From assembly GCF_000160135.1 (NCBI RefSeq), contig NZ_GG729933.1, positions 722,663 to 786,662 of the forward strand: a DNA stretch of 64,000 bases. Direction: 5' to 3'. The notes under the pieces were generated by a model that was not told where the DNA came from, did no database searches, and saw only the letters and a list, made by a program, of their open reading frames with translations. The stretch comes from Oribacterium sp. oral taxon 078 str. F0262 (GTDB lineage Bacteria; Bacillota; Clostridia; Lachnospirales; Lachnospiraceae). Position 1 is the first letter of the stretch. Each line of letters opens with the position of its first letter. The translations under genes and the position numbers were made by a program. Below, one piece after another: positions 1 to 8,179 of the stretch.

Positions 1-144
1 GCATCTAAGCGTGAAGCCAACCTCAAGATGAGATATCCCATCGAAAGAGTAAGACCCCTTTGAGAGAAAGAGGTAAATAGGGCTGAGGTGGAAGTGCTGC
101 AAAGCATGCAGCTGACAGCTACTAATCGGTCGAGGGCTTATCCA
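1..144 (+). rRNA. 23S ribosomal RNA, 3' end (partial)
   Basis: The window opens inside the last part of a 23S rRNA gene. The stretch beginning GCATCTAAGCGTGAAGCC and ending CGGTCGAGGGCTTATCC is the conserved 3' terminus of clostridial 23S. The exact 3' end is estimated. No 5S gene follows; about 65 nt later comes a tRNA. Confidence 0.95.
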
Positions 145-164
145 TAGTCGGAATGAATCGGATC

Positions 165-194
165 TTGACAAAATATTTTACCGGATGATATGAT
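165..194 (+). promoter_or_regulatory. Promoter for the tRNA-Asn/Cys/Glu cluster
   Basis: TTGACA at 165-170 and TATGAT at 189-194 are separated by 18 nt, about 18 nt upstream of tRNA-Asn. This is a near-consensus housekeeping promoter. The tRNA cluster can therefore be transcribed independently of the rRNA operon. Confidence 0.6.
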
Positions 195-211
195 TCAGAT
201 ATTCAGTGTAT

Positions 212-284
212 GCCTCTATAGCTCAGTCGGTAGAGCACGCGGCTGTTAACCGCGGTGTCGTTGGTTCGAGTCCATCTGGAGGCG
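212..284 (+). tRNA. tRNA-Asn (GTT)
   Basis: A full cloverleaf is visible: acceptor arms GCCTCTA and TGGAGGC, D-arm GCTC/GAGC, anticodon loop CTGTTAA with anticodon GTT, T-loop TTCGAGT. Discriminator G is at 284. The following bases are CTA, so CCA is not encoded. One T-T mismatch sits in the T stem. Confidence 0.95.
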
Positions 285-293
285 CTATGTTAT

Positions 294-364
294 GGCGAAG
301 TAGCCAAGTGGTAAGGCGTGGGTCTGCAACACCCTGATCACCGGTCCGAATCCGGTCTTCGCCT
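294..364 (+). tRNA. tRNA-Cys (GCA)
   Basis: Acceptor arms GGCGAAG (294-300) and CTTCGCC (357-363) pair fully. The anticodon loop holds GCA and the T-loop is TCCGAAT. The 71-nt length is normal for bacterial tRNA-Cys. The 3' CCA is not encoded. Confidence 0.95.
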
Positions 365-461
365 CTTTTTCCTGTATATGTCCTTGTTTGAGTCTCCATG
401 AGCTCTGCCTCCTTCAGAGCCGCTGTGATATGCTTGAGCAGGAGATGCGGCAGGAGAGCAA

Positions 462-533
462 GGCGCCATGGTCAAGTGGTTAAGACACCACCCTTTCACG
501 GTGGTATCACGAGTTCGAACCTCGTTGGCGTCA
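462..533 (+). tRNA. tRNA-Glu (TTC)
   Basis: Acceptor arms GGCGCCA (462-468) and TGGCGTC (526-532) pair with one G-T. Anticodon loop CTTTCAC gives anticodon TTC, and the T-loop is TTCGAAC. CCA is not encoded. An open frame starting inside this gene is spurious; the real downstream gene starts at 783. Confidence 0.95.
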
Positions 534-537
534 GAAA

Positions 538-576
538 GGTCTCAGAATGACTATATAGTCATTTTGGGGCTTTTGT
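538..576 (+). terminator. Rho-independent terminator of the tRNA cluster
   Basis: An 18-bp perfect palindrome, AATGACTATATAGTCATT (546-563), is extended outward by GGTCTCAG pairing with TTGGGGCT (with G-T pairs). TTTT follows. This gives a long hairpin directly after tRNA-Glu. Confidence 0.75.
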
Positions 577-782
577 TGTATTATATGCTGTATCCGCGGA
601 ATTCGCATGAAGGCTCTATCGCTCCGCTGTTTCGTTTTCCGCGGCCTTTCAGCCCGGAAATTTGCGCTGCGGGCAGATCCCGCGCTTTGCTCTGTCTTTG
701 CTCTGTCATAGGCGCTCATGAAAGTGAGATTTTCCATGACACCTTGGGGCTTTTTTGCCGATATCCTGCGATCGGAGGTTAT

Positions 783-1778
783 ATGTCTCTTCGTCAGTCG
801 CTTTTGCCGCTTCTTTACCGGGCGGATCCGGATTATCTTTCCGGAGAGGAGCTCGCCCTGAGGCTTTCCTGCAGCCGGGCCGCGGTCTGGAAATGCATCG
901 AGAAGCTCCGCGGGGAGGGCTATCGCATAGAGGGGATGAAAAACAGGGGCTATCGTCTGGAAGCGGGAGAGGGGCAGCCTCTTTCGGAGGAGCTGATCGC
1001 CGCGATGCTCGGGGGAGGGGTCTCCGTAGAGGTGGAGCCGGAGCTTAGCTCCAGCAATGATGTCTTGAAGAAACAGATTCTCTCGGGGACTCTGAAGCCG
1101 CCTGCCGTGCTTCTCACCGATTATCAGAGCGCGGGGAAGGGAAGGCTTGGGCGAAGCTTTTTTTCTCCGAAGGGAGACGGCCTTTATCTGAGTCTTTATC
1201 TGAAACCGGGAGGCCTTGTTTCGGACAATCTGATTCTGACGGCGCAGGCAGCTGTCGCCGTCTATCAAGCCGTCCGCGAGGTCTCGGGAATCTCCCTTTT
1301 CATCAAGTGGGTCAATGATCTCTACCTGGGGGGGAGGAAGGTCTGCGGCATCCTCTCCGAGGGACAGGCGAATTTCGAGACGGGGGAGCTCGACTTTGCG
1401 ATCGTGGGGATCGGCCTCAATCTCTATGAGCCGGAGGAGGGCTATCCCCGGGAGATCCGCGGAAAGGCGGCCTCCCTTCTGGGAAGGCGCTCCGAGGGGC
1501 GGGGGATAGACAGAAATCTGCTCGCGGCCCGCATTGTCGAAAGGCTCATCGAGCTCGGAAAGGAGAGAGAGCTGCCCGAGGACTATCGGACGAGAAATAT
1601 CGTTTTGGGGAGGGAGATCATCCTTTCAGAGGGAAAAAGCAGGAGAAAGGCGAGGGCGCTCTCGATTCTTCCGGATGGGAGACTGGAGATCCTCGAGGAG
1701 AACGGGAGCCGCAGTACGCTTGTCTACGGTGAGCTGTCTGTGAAGCTGGAAGAGGGGGATAGAGGAAATGACTCGTAG
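783..1778 (+). CDS. birA: Bifunctional biotin-protein ligase / biotin repressor BirA
   Basis: Attaches biotin to acceptor proteins via biotinyl-AMP; the N-terminal winged helix suggests it also represses biotin genes. An N-terminal HTH covers about residues 5-60 (GEELALRLSCSRAAVWKCIE). The catalytic domain has the biotinyl-AMP loop GKGRLGRSFFSPKGDG and KWVNDLYLGGRKVCGIL, followed by a C-terminal SH3-like domain. At 331 aa it has the usual length of the HTH-containing class II BirA. The start at 783 follows GGAGG with good spacing; the frame extends upstream into tRNA-Glu but that part is not coding. It is first in an operon whose genes overlap through to 5510. Confidence 0.93.
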   Translation: MSLRQSLLPLLYRADPDYLSGEELALRLSCSRAAVWKCIEKLRGEGYRIEGMKNRGYRLEAGEGQPLSEELIAAMLGGGVSVEVEPELSSSNDVLKKQILSGTLKPPAVLLTDYQSAGKGRLGRSFFSPKGDGLYLSLYLKPGGLVSDNLILTAQAAVAVYQAVREVSGISLFIKWVNDLYLGGRKVCGILSEGQANFETGELDFAIVGIGLNLYEPEEGYPREIRGKAASLLGRRSEGRGIDRNLLAARIVERLIELGKERELPEDYRTRNIVLGREIILSEGKSRRKARALSILPDGRLEILEENGSRSTLVYGELSVKLEEGDRGNDS

Positions 1779-2421
1779 GAGACGGAGAAGGACGGGACGG
1801 CAGGAGGATCGGGAGACGATGGCCTTCGGGGACATAGTACGGGTCTGTATAGCAATCGTATTTTTGCTGCTCGCCGTCTTCGCGGTTATTTTTGTCGTAA
1901 AAAATGTGAGCGGCTTTGCTTTTCCGGATCTGAAGCTCAGTAAGGCGGAGAGCAGTGAGGAGAAGACTCCGGAGACCATTCAGGCAAAGAGCAGCGTGGG
2001 AGAGACGGAGTCCTCGGAGAAAAGGGAGGCGGAAAGCAGCAAAGAGAGTACAGGGAAGAGCTCGGAAGCGGAGAGCCGGACCAAAGCGGAGGAACCCGCG
2101 AGGGAGACGGACTCGGAGGAAGATGCGGAGAAAGGGACGCTCGCGGAGGAAAAACCGAAGGCCTCGGAGAGCCGGAAGAGCGGAAGCGGGGAAGAGAAGA
2201 AGGACGCCATCGAGGCGAGCGACCCGAGTAAGGCGGCAGAGAGCGGAAAGTCTTCAGAGCCGCAGAAGACGAAGTCCTCGGATGCGGAAAAGTCATCACA
2301 GAGCAGTCCGAAGGAGAGCAGTGGAAAGACAAAGGAGAGCGCTGTGATCGGGGAATCTCCGACTGCGGCGAAGGAGTCCGGCTCTGAGATCGCGGTCCGC
2401 GAAGGACCGAAGGGAACTTAG
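1768..2421 (+). CDS. Single-pass membrane protein with Ser/Glu/Lys-rich tail, function unknown
   Basis: 217 aa, family not recognised. It has an Arg-rich cytoplasmic N-terminus (about residues 1-18), one strong transmembrane helix at about 26-44, then some 170 residues of low-complexity Ser, Glu, Lys and Ala with no Cys or Trp. The layout suggests a positive-inside anchor holding an extracytoplasmic or wall-spanning disordered stalk. Its start overlaps the end of birA by 11 nt and the guanylate-kinase-like gene follows after 10 nt, so it is probably translated with them. The codon bias is strongly purine-rich on the coding strand. An unrelated second frame is open here because of that bias and is not counted. 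Confidence 0.7.
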   Translation: MTRRRRRRTGRQEDRETMAFGDIVRVCIAIVFLLLAVFAVIFVVKNVSGFAFPDLKLSKAESSEEKTPETIQAKSSVGETESSEKREAESSKESTGKSSEAESRTKAEEPARETDSEEDAEKGTLAEEKPKASESRKSGSGEEKKDAIEASDPSKAAESGKSSEPQKTKSSDAEKSSQSSPKESSGKTKESAVIGESPTAAKESGSEIAVREGPKGT

Positions 2422-2431
2422 GGAAGGAGCT

Positions 2432-3007
2432 ATGATCTATTATCTTATGGGAAAGTCCGCCAGCGGAAAGGACACGATCTGCCGCGCCCTCCGGAAAGCG
2501 CGGCCGGACTGGAAGCTACTTATCCCCTATACGACCAGGCCGATGAGAAGCGGAGAGAGAGAGGGAGCGGAGTACCATTTCGTATCGGAGAGGGAGCTTC
2601 AGAGACTGCGGGATGCGGGGAAGATCCTGGAGGAGCGTTCCTACGAGACCGAATTCGGCATCTGGCGCTATGCCAGTGTGGATGACGGGAGGATTGGGCG
2701 AGCGGGCGGAGGAGATTATCTCCTTATCGGGACCTTGGAAAGCTATCGAAAACTCCGCGGGAGATTCGGAGAGGGACAGCTCTTTCCTCTTTATCTTGAG
2801 CTTCCGGAGGAGCTTCGCCTGGAGAGGGCCCGGAGGAGGGAGGAGGAGCAGGAGAAGCCGAGCTGGGCTGAGTTTTGGCGGCGCTTTTCCCTCGACGAGC
2901 AGGATTTCTCGGAGGAGAAGCTCCGGGAGGCCGGGATTGTCAGGCGCTACCGGAATCTGGAATGGGAGGCTTGTGTCAATGAAATCCTTGCGGATACCGC
3001 TTCATAA
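2432..3007 (+). CDS. Guanylate-kinase-like nucleotide kinase
   Basis: 191 aa. It begins with a P-loop, MGKSASGKDT, and contains the guanylate-binding stretch PYTTRPMRSGEREGAEYHF, both hallmarks of the GMP kinase fold, plus a lid-like region. The family phosphorylates GMP or dGMP to the diphosphate. It sits immediately before holB, where many Bacillota carry thymidylate kinase (tmk). The P-loop is shortened relative to classical Gmk (GPSGSGKST), so it may be a divergent paralogue with another substrate. SD GGAAGGAG precedes the ATG. It overlaps holB by 29 nt. Confidence 0.8.
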   Translation: MIYYLMGKSASGKDTICRALRKARPDWKLLIPYTTRPMRSGEREGAEYHFVSERELQRLRDAGKILEERSYETEFGIWRYASVDDGRIGRAGGGDYLLIGTLESYRKLRGRFGEGQLFPLYLELPEELRLERARRREEEQEKPSWAEFWRRFSLDEQDFSEEKLREAGIVRRYRNLEWEACVNEILADTAS

Positions 3008-3914
3008 GGTCAGAAACGCCTATCTTTTGATCGGAGAGGAGAGGGAGCAGCTCTATGAGGCTGCTCTTCGCTTTGCGGAGGAGCTCCTTCAGAGGGAGGG
3101 AGGAGAAGAAGAGCCGCTGTGGAAGAGACTCTCCTATCCCTCAAAGGAGGAGTGGAGGGAAAGCGTTCGAAAGCGGATTCGCGCCGGAGAGCATCCGGAT
3201 CTCTTTCGCCTTCTGCCGGATAAGCCGGAGGAGCATCCGAAGATGATCAGTGTCGATAACATCCGCAGAAATCTGGTGGATAGCGTGGAGATCCGCCCCT
3301 ACGAGGCGGAGTATAAAATCTATATCATCATGGATGCGGATAAGATGAATGCGCAGGCACAGAATGCTCTCCTAAAGACCCTGGAGGAGCCGCCCGAGTA
3401 TGCCGTGATTTTGCTTCTTTCCGGCGGGAGGGAGGCCTTCCTTCCGACGGTGCTCTCCCGGCTCATCGAATTCTCCGGGGGGGAGAGGGATGCGAGAGAG
3501 CGCTTTCTGTCCTTTTATGAAGAGGAATGGGCGAAGGAGTTCTCCGATTTTCTCCCGGGGATCAAAGAGAAAGCTCCCTCGGAAATTCTCCGTTTTCTAA
3601 AGGAGCATCCGGAGGAAAAGCTGCCGATCCGGGAGCTTTTCTCCTTTCTTGAAATTATTTTGCGGGATGTGCTATGCTATAAAAGTACAAAGCGGCAGGA
3701 GCTCCTCTATGCGAGAGAGATCTCCGGGACCCTCATCCGCATGGCCTCGGACTTTGATTATTCGGAGCTTGGAAAAATTACGGATGAGCTTGCGAGAGAT
3801 GTCCGGGAGCTCTCCCTGAATGTCAACAGAGAGCTCCAGCTGGAGCAGCTTCTATTTTCGATGGGAAGGCGGGAAGAGGGACAGCCTGGGGGTCCCGGGA
3901 GAACGATATGGTGA
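2979..3914 (+). CDS. holB: DNA polymerase III delta-prime subunit (clamp loader)
   Basis: 311 aa. A RuvB-like AAA+ clamp-loader fold is recognisable from KMISVDNIRRNLVDSVEI, YIIMDADKMNAQAQNALLK and TLEEPPEYAVILLLS; the NALLKTLEEPP box is diagnostic for delta-prime and tau. No intact Walker A is seen, as expected for delta-prime. The start ATG at 2979 lies inside the upstream kinase gene and gives MKSLRIPLHKVRNAYLLIG; longer in-frame starts would overlap that gene far more. The product loads the beta clamp with tau and delta. It overlaps ricT by 7 nt. Confidence 0.88.
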   Translation: MKSLRIPLHKVRNAYLLIGEEREQLYEAALRFAEELLQREGGEEEPLWKRLSYPSKEEWRESVRKRIRAGEHPDLFRLLPDKPEEHPKMISVDNIRRNLVDSVEIRPYEAEYKIYIIMDADKMNAQAQNALLKTLEEPPEYAVILLLSGGREAFLPTVLSRLIEFSGGERDARERFLSFYEEEWAKEFSDFLPGIKEKAPSEILRFLKEHPEEKLPIRELFSFLEIILRDVLCYKSTKRQELLYAREISGTLIRMASDFDYSELGKITDELARDVRELSLNVNRELQLEQLLFSMGRREEGQPGGPGRTIW

Positions 3915-4795
3915 CGGTAATCGGAGTGAGATTTCAAACGGCGGGGAAGGTCTACTATTTTTCGCCGGGAGAGAATGAGTTCAGCCGGGGAGAGTATGCG
4001 ATCGTTGAGACGGCCCGGGGGGTGGAATACGCCTTTGTCGTCCTTGGAAACCGGGAGCTCCCGGAGGATAAGATCGTTCCGCCTCTGAAGGCGGTCATAC
4101 GAAAGGCCGGCGCAGAGGATCGGGAGAGGAAGGAGGAGAACAGCCGTAAGGAAAGAGCGGCCTTCCAGGTCTGCCAGGAGAAGATCCGCCGCCACGGACT
4201 GGAGATGAAGCTCATCGATGTCGAGTATACCTTTGACCGGGGAAAGCTGCTCTTTTATTTCACGGCGGACGGACGGATCGACTTCCGGGCTCTCGTAAAG
4301 GATCTTGCGGCGATCTTCCGGACGAGGATTGAGCTCCGTCAGGTCGGAGTCCGGGATGAGACGAAAATCCTCGGGGGCTACGGCATCTGCGGGCGCCCGC
4401 TCTGCTGCCACAGCTATCTGCCGGAGTTCGCCCCGGTCTCGATCCGCATGGCGAAGGAGCAGGGGCTCTCCTTAAATCCCAGCAGCATTTCCGGGGTCTG
4501 CGGGAGACTCATGTGCTGCCTGAAGAATGAGGAGGAGGTCTATGAGTTCCTGAATTCGAAGCTCCCCTCCCTCGGGGATTATGTGACGACGCCGGAGGGA
4601 CTGCGCGGGGAGGTGAGCTCGCTCTCCGTCCTGAATCAAAGGGTCAAGGTGATCGTCGATCTGGAGAGGGAGGATGAGAAGGAGCTTCGGGAATACGCGC
4701 TCTCAGAGCTGAAGTTCAGACCCGGAAAGAAGAAGTCTCCCCTTCGAAAGGGCGGGAAGAAGGAGGAAGCGAGGGAGAGTGGCGGAGAGGATTGA
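3908..4795 (+). CDS. ricT: PSP1-domain regulatory iron-sulfur protein RicT (YaaT)
   Basis: 295 aa with the PSP1 C-terminal domain. Two cysteine clusters stand out, CGRPLCC (about residues 161-167) and CGRLMCC (about 198-204), which in Bacillus RicT help bind an Fe-S cluster of the RicAFT complex that acts with RNase Y on mRNA maturation. N-terminal VIGVRFQTAGKVYYFSPG is also typical. The holB-ricT adjacency is widely conserved in Bacillota. The C-terminal tail is Lys/Glu-rich. It overlaps trmN6 by 17 nt. Confidence 0.9.
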   Translation: MVTVIGVRFQTAGKVYYFSPGENEFSRGEYAIVETARGVEYAFVVLGNRELPEDKIVPPLKAVIRKAGAEDRERKEENSRKERAAFQVCQEKIRRHGLEMKLIDVEYTFDRGKLLFYFTADGRIDFRALVKDLAAIFRTRIELRQVGVRDETKILGGYGICGRPLCCHSYLPEFAPVSIRMAKEQGLSLNPSSISGVCGRLMCCLKNEEEVYEFLNSKLPSLGDYVTTPEGLRGEVSSLSVLNQRVKVIVDLEREDEKELREYALSELKFRPGKKKSPLRKGGKKEEARESGGED

Positions 4796-5510
4796 TGATC
4801 TTTTGTGCCGGGGCTTTCGGATCATTCAGGACAGCGAGGGCTTTTGCTTTGGAATGGATGCGGTGCTGCTCGCAAATTATGCGCTTCCCGCGGTGAGAGA
4901 GGGTTCTCAGCTTCTGGACCTCGGGACCGGAACCGGGGTCATCCCCCTTCTTCTGTCCGCGAAGACAAAGGCGCGGAGGCTCTACGGCCTGGAGATTCAG
5001 AAGAGCGCCGCGGATCTCGCTGAGCGCTCGGCGGCTCTAAACGGGCAGGAGGGGCGAATTCAGATCCTCCGAGGAGATATCCGGAGAATCCGCGACTTTC
5101 CCCTCTCCTCCCGCATGGATCTCGTCCTCTCCAATCCGCCCTATCTAAAGAGCGGGATCCGAAGTAAAGGGGAGGGGCGGCAGATCGCAAGGCATGAGAT
5201 TTTATGCAGCTTTCGCGATGTCGCCGTGGCCGCTTCCTATCTGCTGAAGGCCTCCGGCAGGTTCTTCCTGGTACACAGGGCGGAGAGGCTTACGGATATC
5301 GTCTCCGATCTTCGGGAGAGCGGGCTGGAACCGAAGCGCCTTCGCATGGTGCATTCCAGGGCGGGAAGAGAGGCGAAGCTCCTTCTCTTAGAGGCGGTAA
5401 AGGGCGGGCGGCCGCAGCTTCATGTCGAGCCCCCGCTCATCGTCTACGAAGAGGGGGGAGTCTATACGGAGGAGCTTCTCTCCCTCTACCGCGGGGAGGC
5501 ATATCTTTAA
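4779..5510 (+). CDS. tRNA1(Val) adenine-N6 methyltransferase-like enzyme
   Basis: 243 aa class I SAM methyltransferase. Motif I is LLDLGTGTGVIPLLLS (about residues 43-60) and the N6-adenine motif IV is NPPY (about 118-121). The opening DDLLCRGFRIIQDSEGFCFG resembles TrmN6/YfiC, which methylates A37 of tRNA-Val. It starts with GTG at 4779 inside the ricT end, with GAGGGAGAG just upstream. It closes the overlapping operon that began with birA. Confidence 0.85.
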   Translation: MAERIDDLLCRGFRIIQDSEGFCFGMDAVLLANYALPAVREGSQLLDLGTGTGVIPLLLSAKTKARRLYGLEIQKSAADLAERSAALNGQEGRIQILRGDIRRIRDFPLSSRMDLVLSNPPYLKSGIRSKGEGRQIARHEILCSFRDVAVAASYLLKASGRFFLVHRAERLTDIVSDLRESGLEPKRLRMVHSRAGREAKLLLLEAVKGGRPQLHVEPPLIVYEEGGVYTEELLSLYRGEAYL

Positions 5511-5804
5511 AAGGATATTATCTTTTTATGGGGGCTGTGCAGGAGGGGAGCATTGTGCTACTCTCAAGGAGTAAAGCCGATTTCGGGAGGACCGGAATTT
5601 TATCCGGATCTTTTGGGAAGCCGCGGGGACTCGACTCTTTTTGCGGCGCGGAATCGGCGGTCTGCCGGGGGAGCCAGAGGATGGACGGAGCCTACAGAAG
5701 CACAGTGCGTCGGCTCCCCCGAAATTTTCGGTCCTGCCTCCGGCTTTTCAAAAGCGGCTGCGGAGAAAGAAGCGGCGGCTATCTTCATTCCTTCAGGAGG
5801 ATTT
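5511..5804. other. Intergenic region with a long hairpin
   Basis: 294 nt without a credible gene. It contains GGGGGAGCC (5667-5675) paired with GGCTCCCCC (5712-5720) around a 36-nt loop, followed by GAAATTTTCGG. This could be a terminator or leader structure. No clear promoter was recognised. Confidence 0.4.
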
Positions 5805-6803
5805 ATGGATCTTACGTTTACGAGGCCCTTGGCCGAACAGTCGTCTGAGATTGCACCTTATTTTTCCCTTCGCCCCAATAAGAGCTGTGACAGCGGCGCG
5901 CTGGACACCTATCTCTGGGCGGAGTATTACAATACAAAGATATGCATCATAAAGGACAGGGCCCTTCTTACCATAATGCAGAACGGGGAGGAATATTTTG
6001 CGGCGATGCCCTATTGCCGGGAGGAGGATCTGAGGGAGTATTTTGAGCTCACGAAGCGCTATTTCAACGAGGTTTTGAAAAAGCCTTTGAAGATCTACCT
6101 CGCGGATGAGGAGGCTGTCACGGCGCTTTCTCTCATGGAGGATGAGAATTTCATCGTAAAGGAGGAATTTGATTTCAAGGACTATCTCTATGATGCGGAG
6201 GAGCTTCGCAGCCTGCCCGGTAAGAAGTTCCATAAGAAAAAGAACCTCGTCAATAAATTCATGAGAGAGTACGAGGGGAGATGGGAATACCGCACGATCC
6301 GCTGCGAGGACAAGCTTTTGGTCTGGGATTTTCTGGACCGCTGGTATGAAGAGAGGGCAGAGACGGAGACAGAGGGAGAGGTGAGCCTGGAGTACGAGGT
6401 AAAGGGGATTCATGAGGTTTTGCAGAATTGCTTCCTGATTGAGCACAGGATCGGCGGGATCTTCATCGACGGGAGACTCGAGGCCTTTTCCATCGGGGCC
6501 TATAATCCGAGGGAGAGGATGGCCTGCATCGACATCGAAAAGGGAAACCCGAGGATTCCGGGTATTTACCAGATTATAAATCAGCAGTTTCTGCTCCATG
6601 AATTTCCGGAGGCGAAGATCGTAAACCGGGAGGATGACGTGGGACTGCCCGGTCTTCGGAAGGCAAAGGAGAGCTATAATCCGATCGGCTTTGAGAGGAA
6701 ATATATGGTGCTGCAGAAGGACTTTGCGGGCTATGAGAAGGAGCTGACGGATCAGTATGAGGCGGAGGTCAGGCAATATGGCTCGGACGCTCAGGATACT
6801 TAA
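5805..6803 (+). CDS. DUF2156 protein (LPG-synthetase C-terminal / GNAT-like fold)
   Basis: 332 aa. Family features include a double GNAT-like arrangement with KKFHKKKNLVNKF, AFSIGAYNPRERMACIDIEKG, and the terminal NREDDVGLPGLRKAKESYNP, which is very characteristic of DUF2156 proteins. Relatives form the catalytic half of phosphatidylglycerol lysyltransferase, but this protein lacks the membrane domain. Transfer of an aminoacyl group is only a possibility. Start at 5805 after a perfect AGGAGG (5795-5800); the upstream open extension is rejected. The downstream acetyltransferase begins inside its last 26 nt. Confidence 0.8.
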   Translation: MDLTFTRPLAEQSSEIAPYFSLRPNKSCDSGALDTYLWAEYYNTKICIIKDRALLTIMQNGEEYFAAMPYCREEDLREYFELTKRYFNEVLKKPLKIYLADEEAVTALSLMEDENFIVKEEFDFKDYLYDAEELRSLPGKKFHKKKNLVNKFMREYEGRWEYRTIRCEDKLLVWDFLDRWYEERAETETEGEVSLEYEVKGIHEVLQNCFLIEHRIGGIFIDGRLEAFSIGAYNPRERMACIDIEKGNPRIPGIYQIINQQFLLHEFPEAKIVNREDDVGLPGLRKAKESYNPIGFERKYMVLQKDFAGYEKELTDQYEAEVRQYGSDAQDT

Positions 6804-7443
6804 TACAGAGGAGGAAAAGCGGAGGACGACAGCGCTTTACCGGAGATGCTTTCCGGAGGACTCCGAGGCCTTCGTGGACTTTTACTACCGGGAGCGCTGC
6901 CGCGGCAATCGGATCCTGAGTATAGAGGAGGAGGGAGAAGTCCTCTCCATGCTTCACTTAAATCCCTACCGAATCTCGCTTTTTTCCCGGGAGACAGAGA
7001 TCAGCTATGTCTATGCTGTTGCGACAGAGGAGCGCTTCCGGAGGCAGGGCATGATGCGGATGCTTCTCCGGGAGGCTTTCCGGATTCTGAAAAGGGAGAG
7101 GGTGCCGCTTTCCTACCTGATTCCCGTGGAGGAGGCGATCTATACCCCCTTTGGCTACGAGACGGTCGGGAGACTTCAAAGGGAGCGGCATATCAGCGAG
7201 GAGAGGCTTCGGGAATATAGCCTTTACTGCATCCGGGACAGTGCTTACCAAAGGCTCATCGCCGGGGAGGAGCGTTTGGAAAACGGGGCCGGGGAGGGAC
7301 TCCCCGAGGATCCCAAAATCATGATGAAAATCACGGATCCGGATCGTTTCTGCGAGCTCAGCGGTCTTTCGGAAAAGAGAAATGAGGCGGACTGCCTCGA
7401 CCGGCTGAAAAAGCAGAAGATCTATATCTCGGAGGACATCTGA
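6778..7443 (+). CDS. GNAT family N-acetyltransferase
   Basis: 221 aa. The acetyl-CoA-binding core is visible as VYAVATEERFRRQGMMRMLL (about residues 81-100), the R-x-x-G-x-M/L motif A of GNAT enzymes, followed by a sentence typical of Eis-like proteins, LIPVEEAIYTPFGYE. The substrate is unknown. It starts at ATG 6778 after GGAGGT and overlaps the DUF2156 gene. The C-terminus has no recognisable second domain. Its stop overlaps the start of the DUF951 gene (TGATG). Confidence 0.8.
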   Translation: MARTLRILNTEEEKRRTTALYRRCFPEDSEAFVDFYYRERCRGNRILSIEEEGEVLSMLHLNPYRISLFSRETEISYVYAVATEERFRRQGMMRMLLREAFRILKRERVPLSYLIPVEEAIYTPFGYETVGRLQRERHISEERLREYSLYCIRDSAYQRLIAGEERLENGAGEGLPEDPKIMMKITDPDRFCELSGLSEKRNEADCLDRLKKQKIYISEDI

Positions 7444-7706
7444 TGAGAGAATTTTTCCCGGGGGAGATCCTTCTCCTGAAGAAGAAGCATCCCTGCGGGG
7501 AGAATAGCTGGGAGCTGATCCGGGTCGGCGCGGATCTGAAGCTTCGCTGCCGGGGCTGCGGACATCTTCTCATACTGCCCAGGTGCCGTCTTGGGAAGCT
7601 TCTTCAGAGAGAGAATGAGTCGGAGGGGAGGGAGAGATCGGGGCTGAGGGAAGAGCCGCGGAAGGAGAAAGGACGCATCCCCGAACAGGGGAAAGATGAG
7701 AATTAG
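7443..7706 (+). CDS. DUF951 domain protein
   Basis: 87 aa small basic protein. KKHPCGENSWELIRVGADLK followed by LRCRGCGHLLILPR is the DUF951 signature. The three cysteines (C-x-n-CRGC) suggest metal binding. A neighbour of rpsF in many Clostridia, it is thought to act around translation or replication, but the role is not established. The last 25 residues are a Glu/Lys/Arg-rich extension. It is translationally coupled to the preceding acetyltransferase. Confidence 0.85.
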   Translation: MREFFPGEILLLKKKHPCGENSWELIRVGADLKLRCRGCGHLLILPRCRLGKLLQRENESEGRERSGLREEPRKEKGRIPEQGKDEN

Positions 7707-7707
7707 C

Positions 7708-7736
7708 TTGCGGAAAGCTCTGAAAACTGATAAGAT
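7708..7736 (+). promoter_or_regulatory. Promoter of rpsF-ssb-rpsR
   Basis: TTGCGG (7708-7713) and TAAGAT (7731-7736) are separated by 17 nt, about 70 nt before the rpsF start. The position directly after DUF951 suggests the ribosomal operon has its own promoter. The leader between them carries TTTCACAGAGAGTGTGAA, a short hairpin. Confidence 0.55.
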
Positions 7737-7807
7737 ATCAGACTGTATCGAAAATCCTTGCTTTCACAGAGAGTGTGAAGGCCGGAGACCACAAGGAGGA
7801 AAGGCAG

Positions 7808-8155
7808 ATGAGCCAATACGAATTATGTGTCGTCCTGAGCGCGAAGCTCAGCGATGAGGAGCGAGCGGCCGCCATTGAGAAGATCAAGGAATATATCAGC
7901 CGCTACAATGGTGTCGTGGGAGAGAAGATCGAGGAGTGGGGCAAGAAGAGGCTGGCCTATGAGATCCAGCATATGAAAGAGGGCTACTACTACTTCATCC
8001 CCTTCACCGGGGATCGGAACACCCCGAACGAGCTCGAGAATCAGGTCCGCATCATGGAGGCGGTCATCCGCTATCTTGTTGTGAAGCCGGAGGAGAAGCT
8101 CGTGGCCGCAAAGGCAGAAGAGGAAAAGGCAGCTGCAGAGACAGAGGCAGAGTAA
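7808..8155 (+). CDS. rpsF: 30S ribosomal protein S6
   Basis: 115 aa. MSQYELCVVLSAKLSDEE, GKKRLAYEIQHMKEGYYYF and the RYLVVKPEE end identify S6, which binds 16S rRNA as a dimer with S18. An Ala/Glu-rich tail follows, common in Clostridia. The start at 7808 follows AAGGAGGAAAG; an upstream in-frame extension is rejected. First gene of rpsF-ssb-rpsR. Confidence 0.96.
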   Translation: MSQYELCVVLSAKLSDEERAAAIEKIKEYISRYNGVVGEKIEEWGKKRLAYEIQHMKEGYYYFIPFTGDRNTPNELENQVRIMEAVIRYLVVKPEEKLVAAKAEEEKAAAETEAE

Positions 8156-8179
8156 AACGCGGGCGGAAAGCGAGCAGAT

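Noticed and set aside
468-782. In-frame extension of birA upstream to 468
   Set aside because: It runs through tRNA-Glu and its terminator. The ATG at 783 has a proper GGAGG site and yields a normal BirA.
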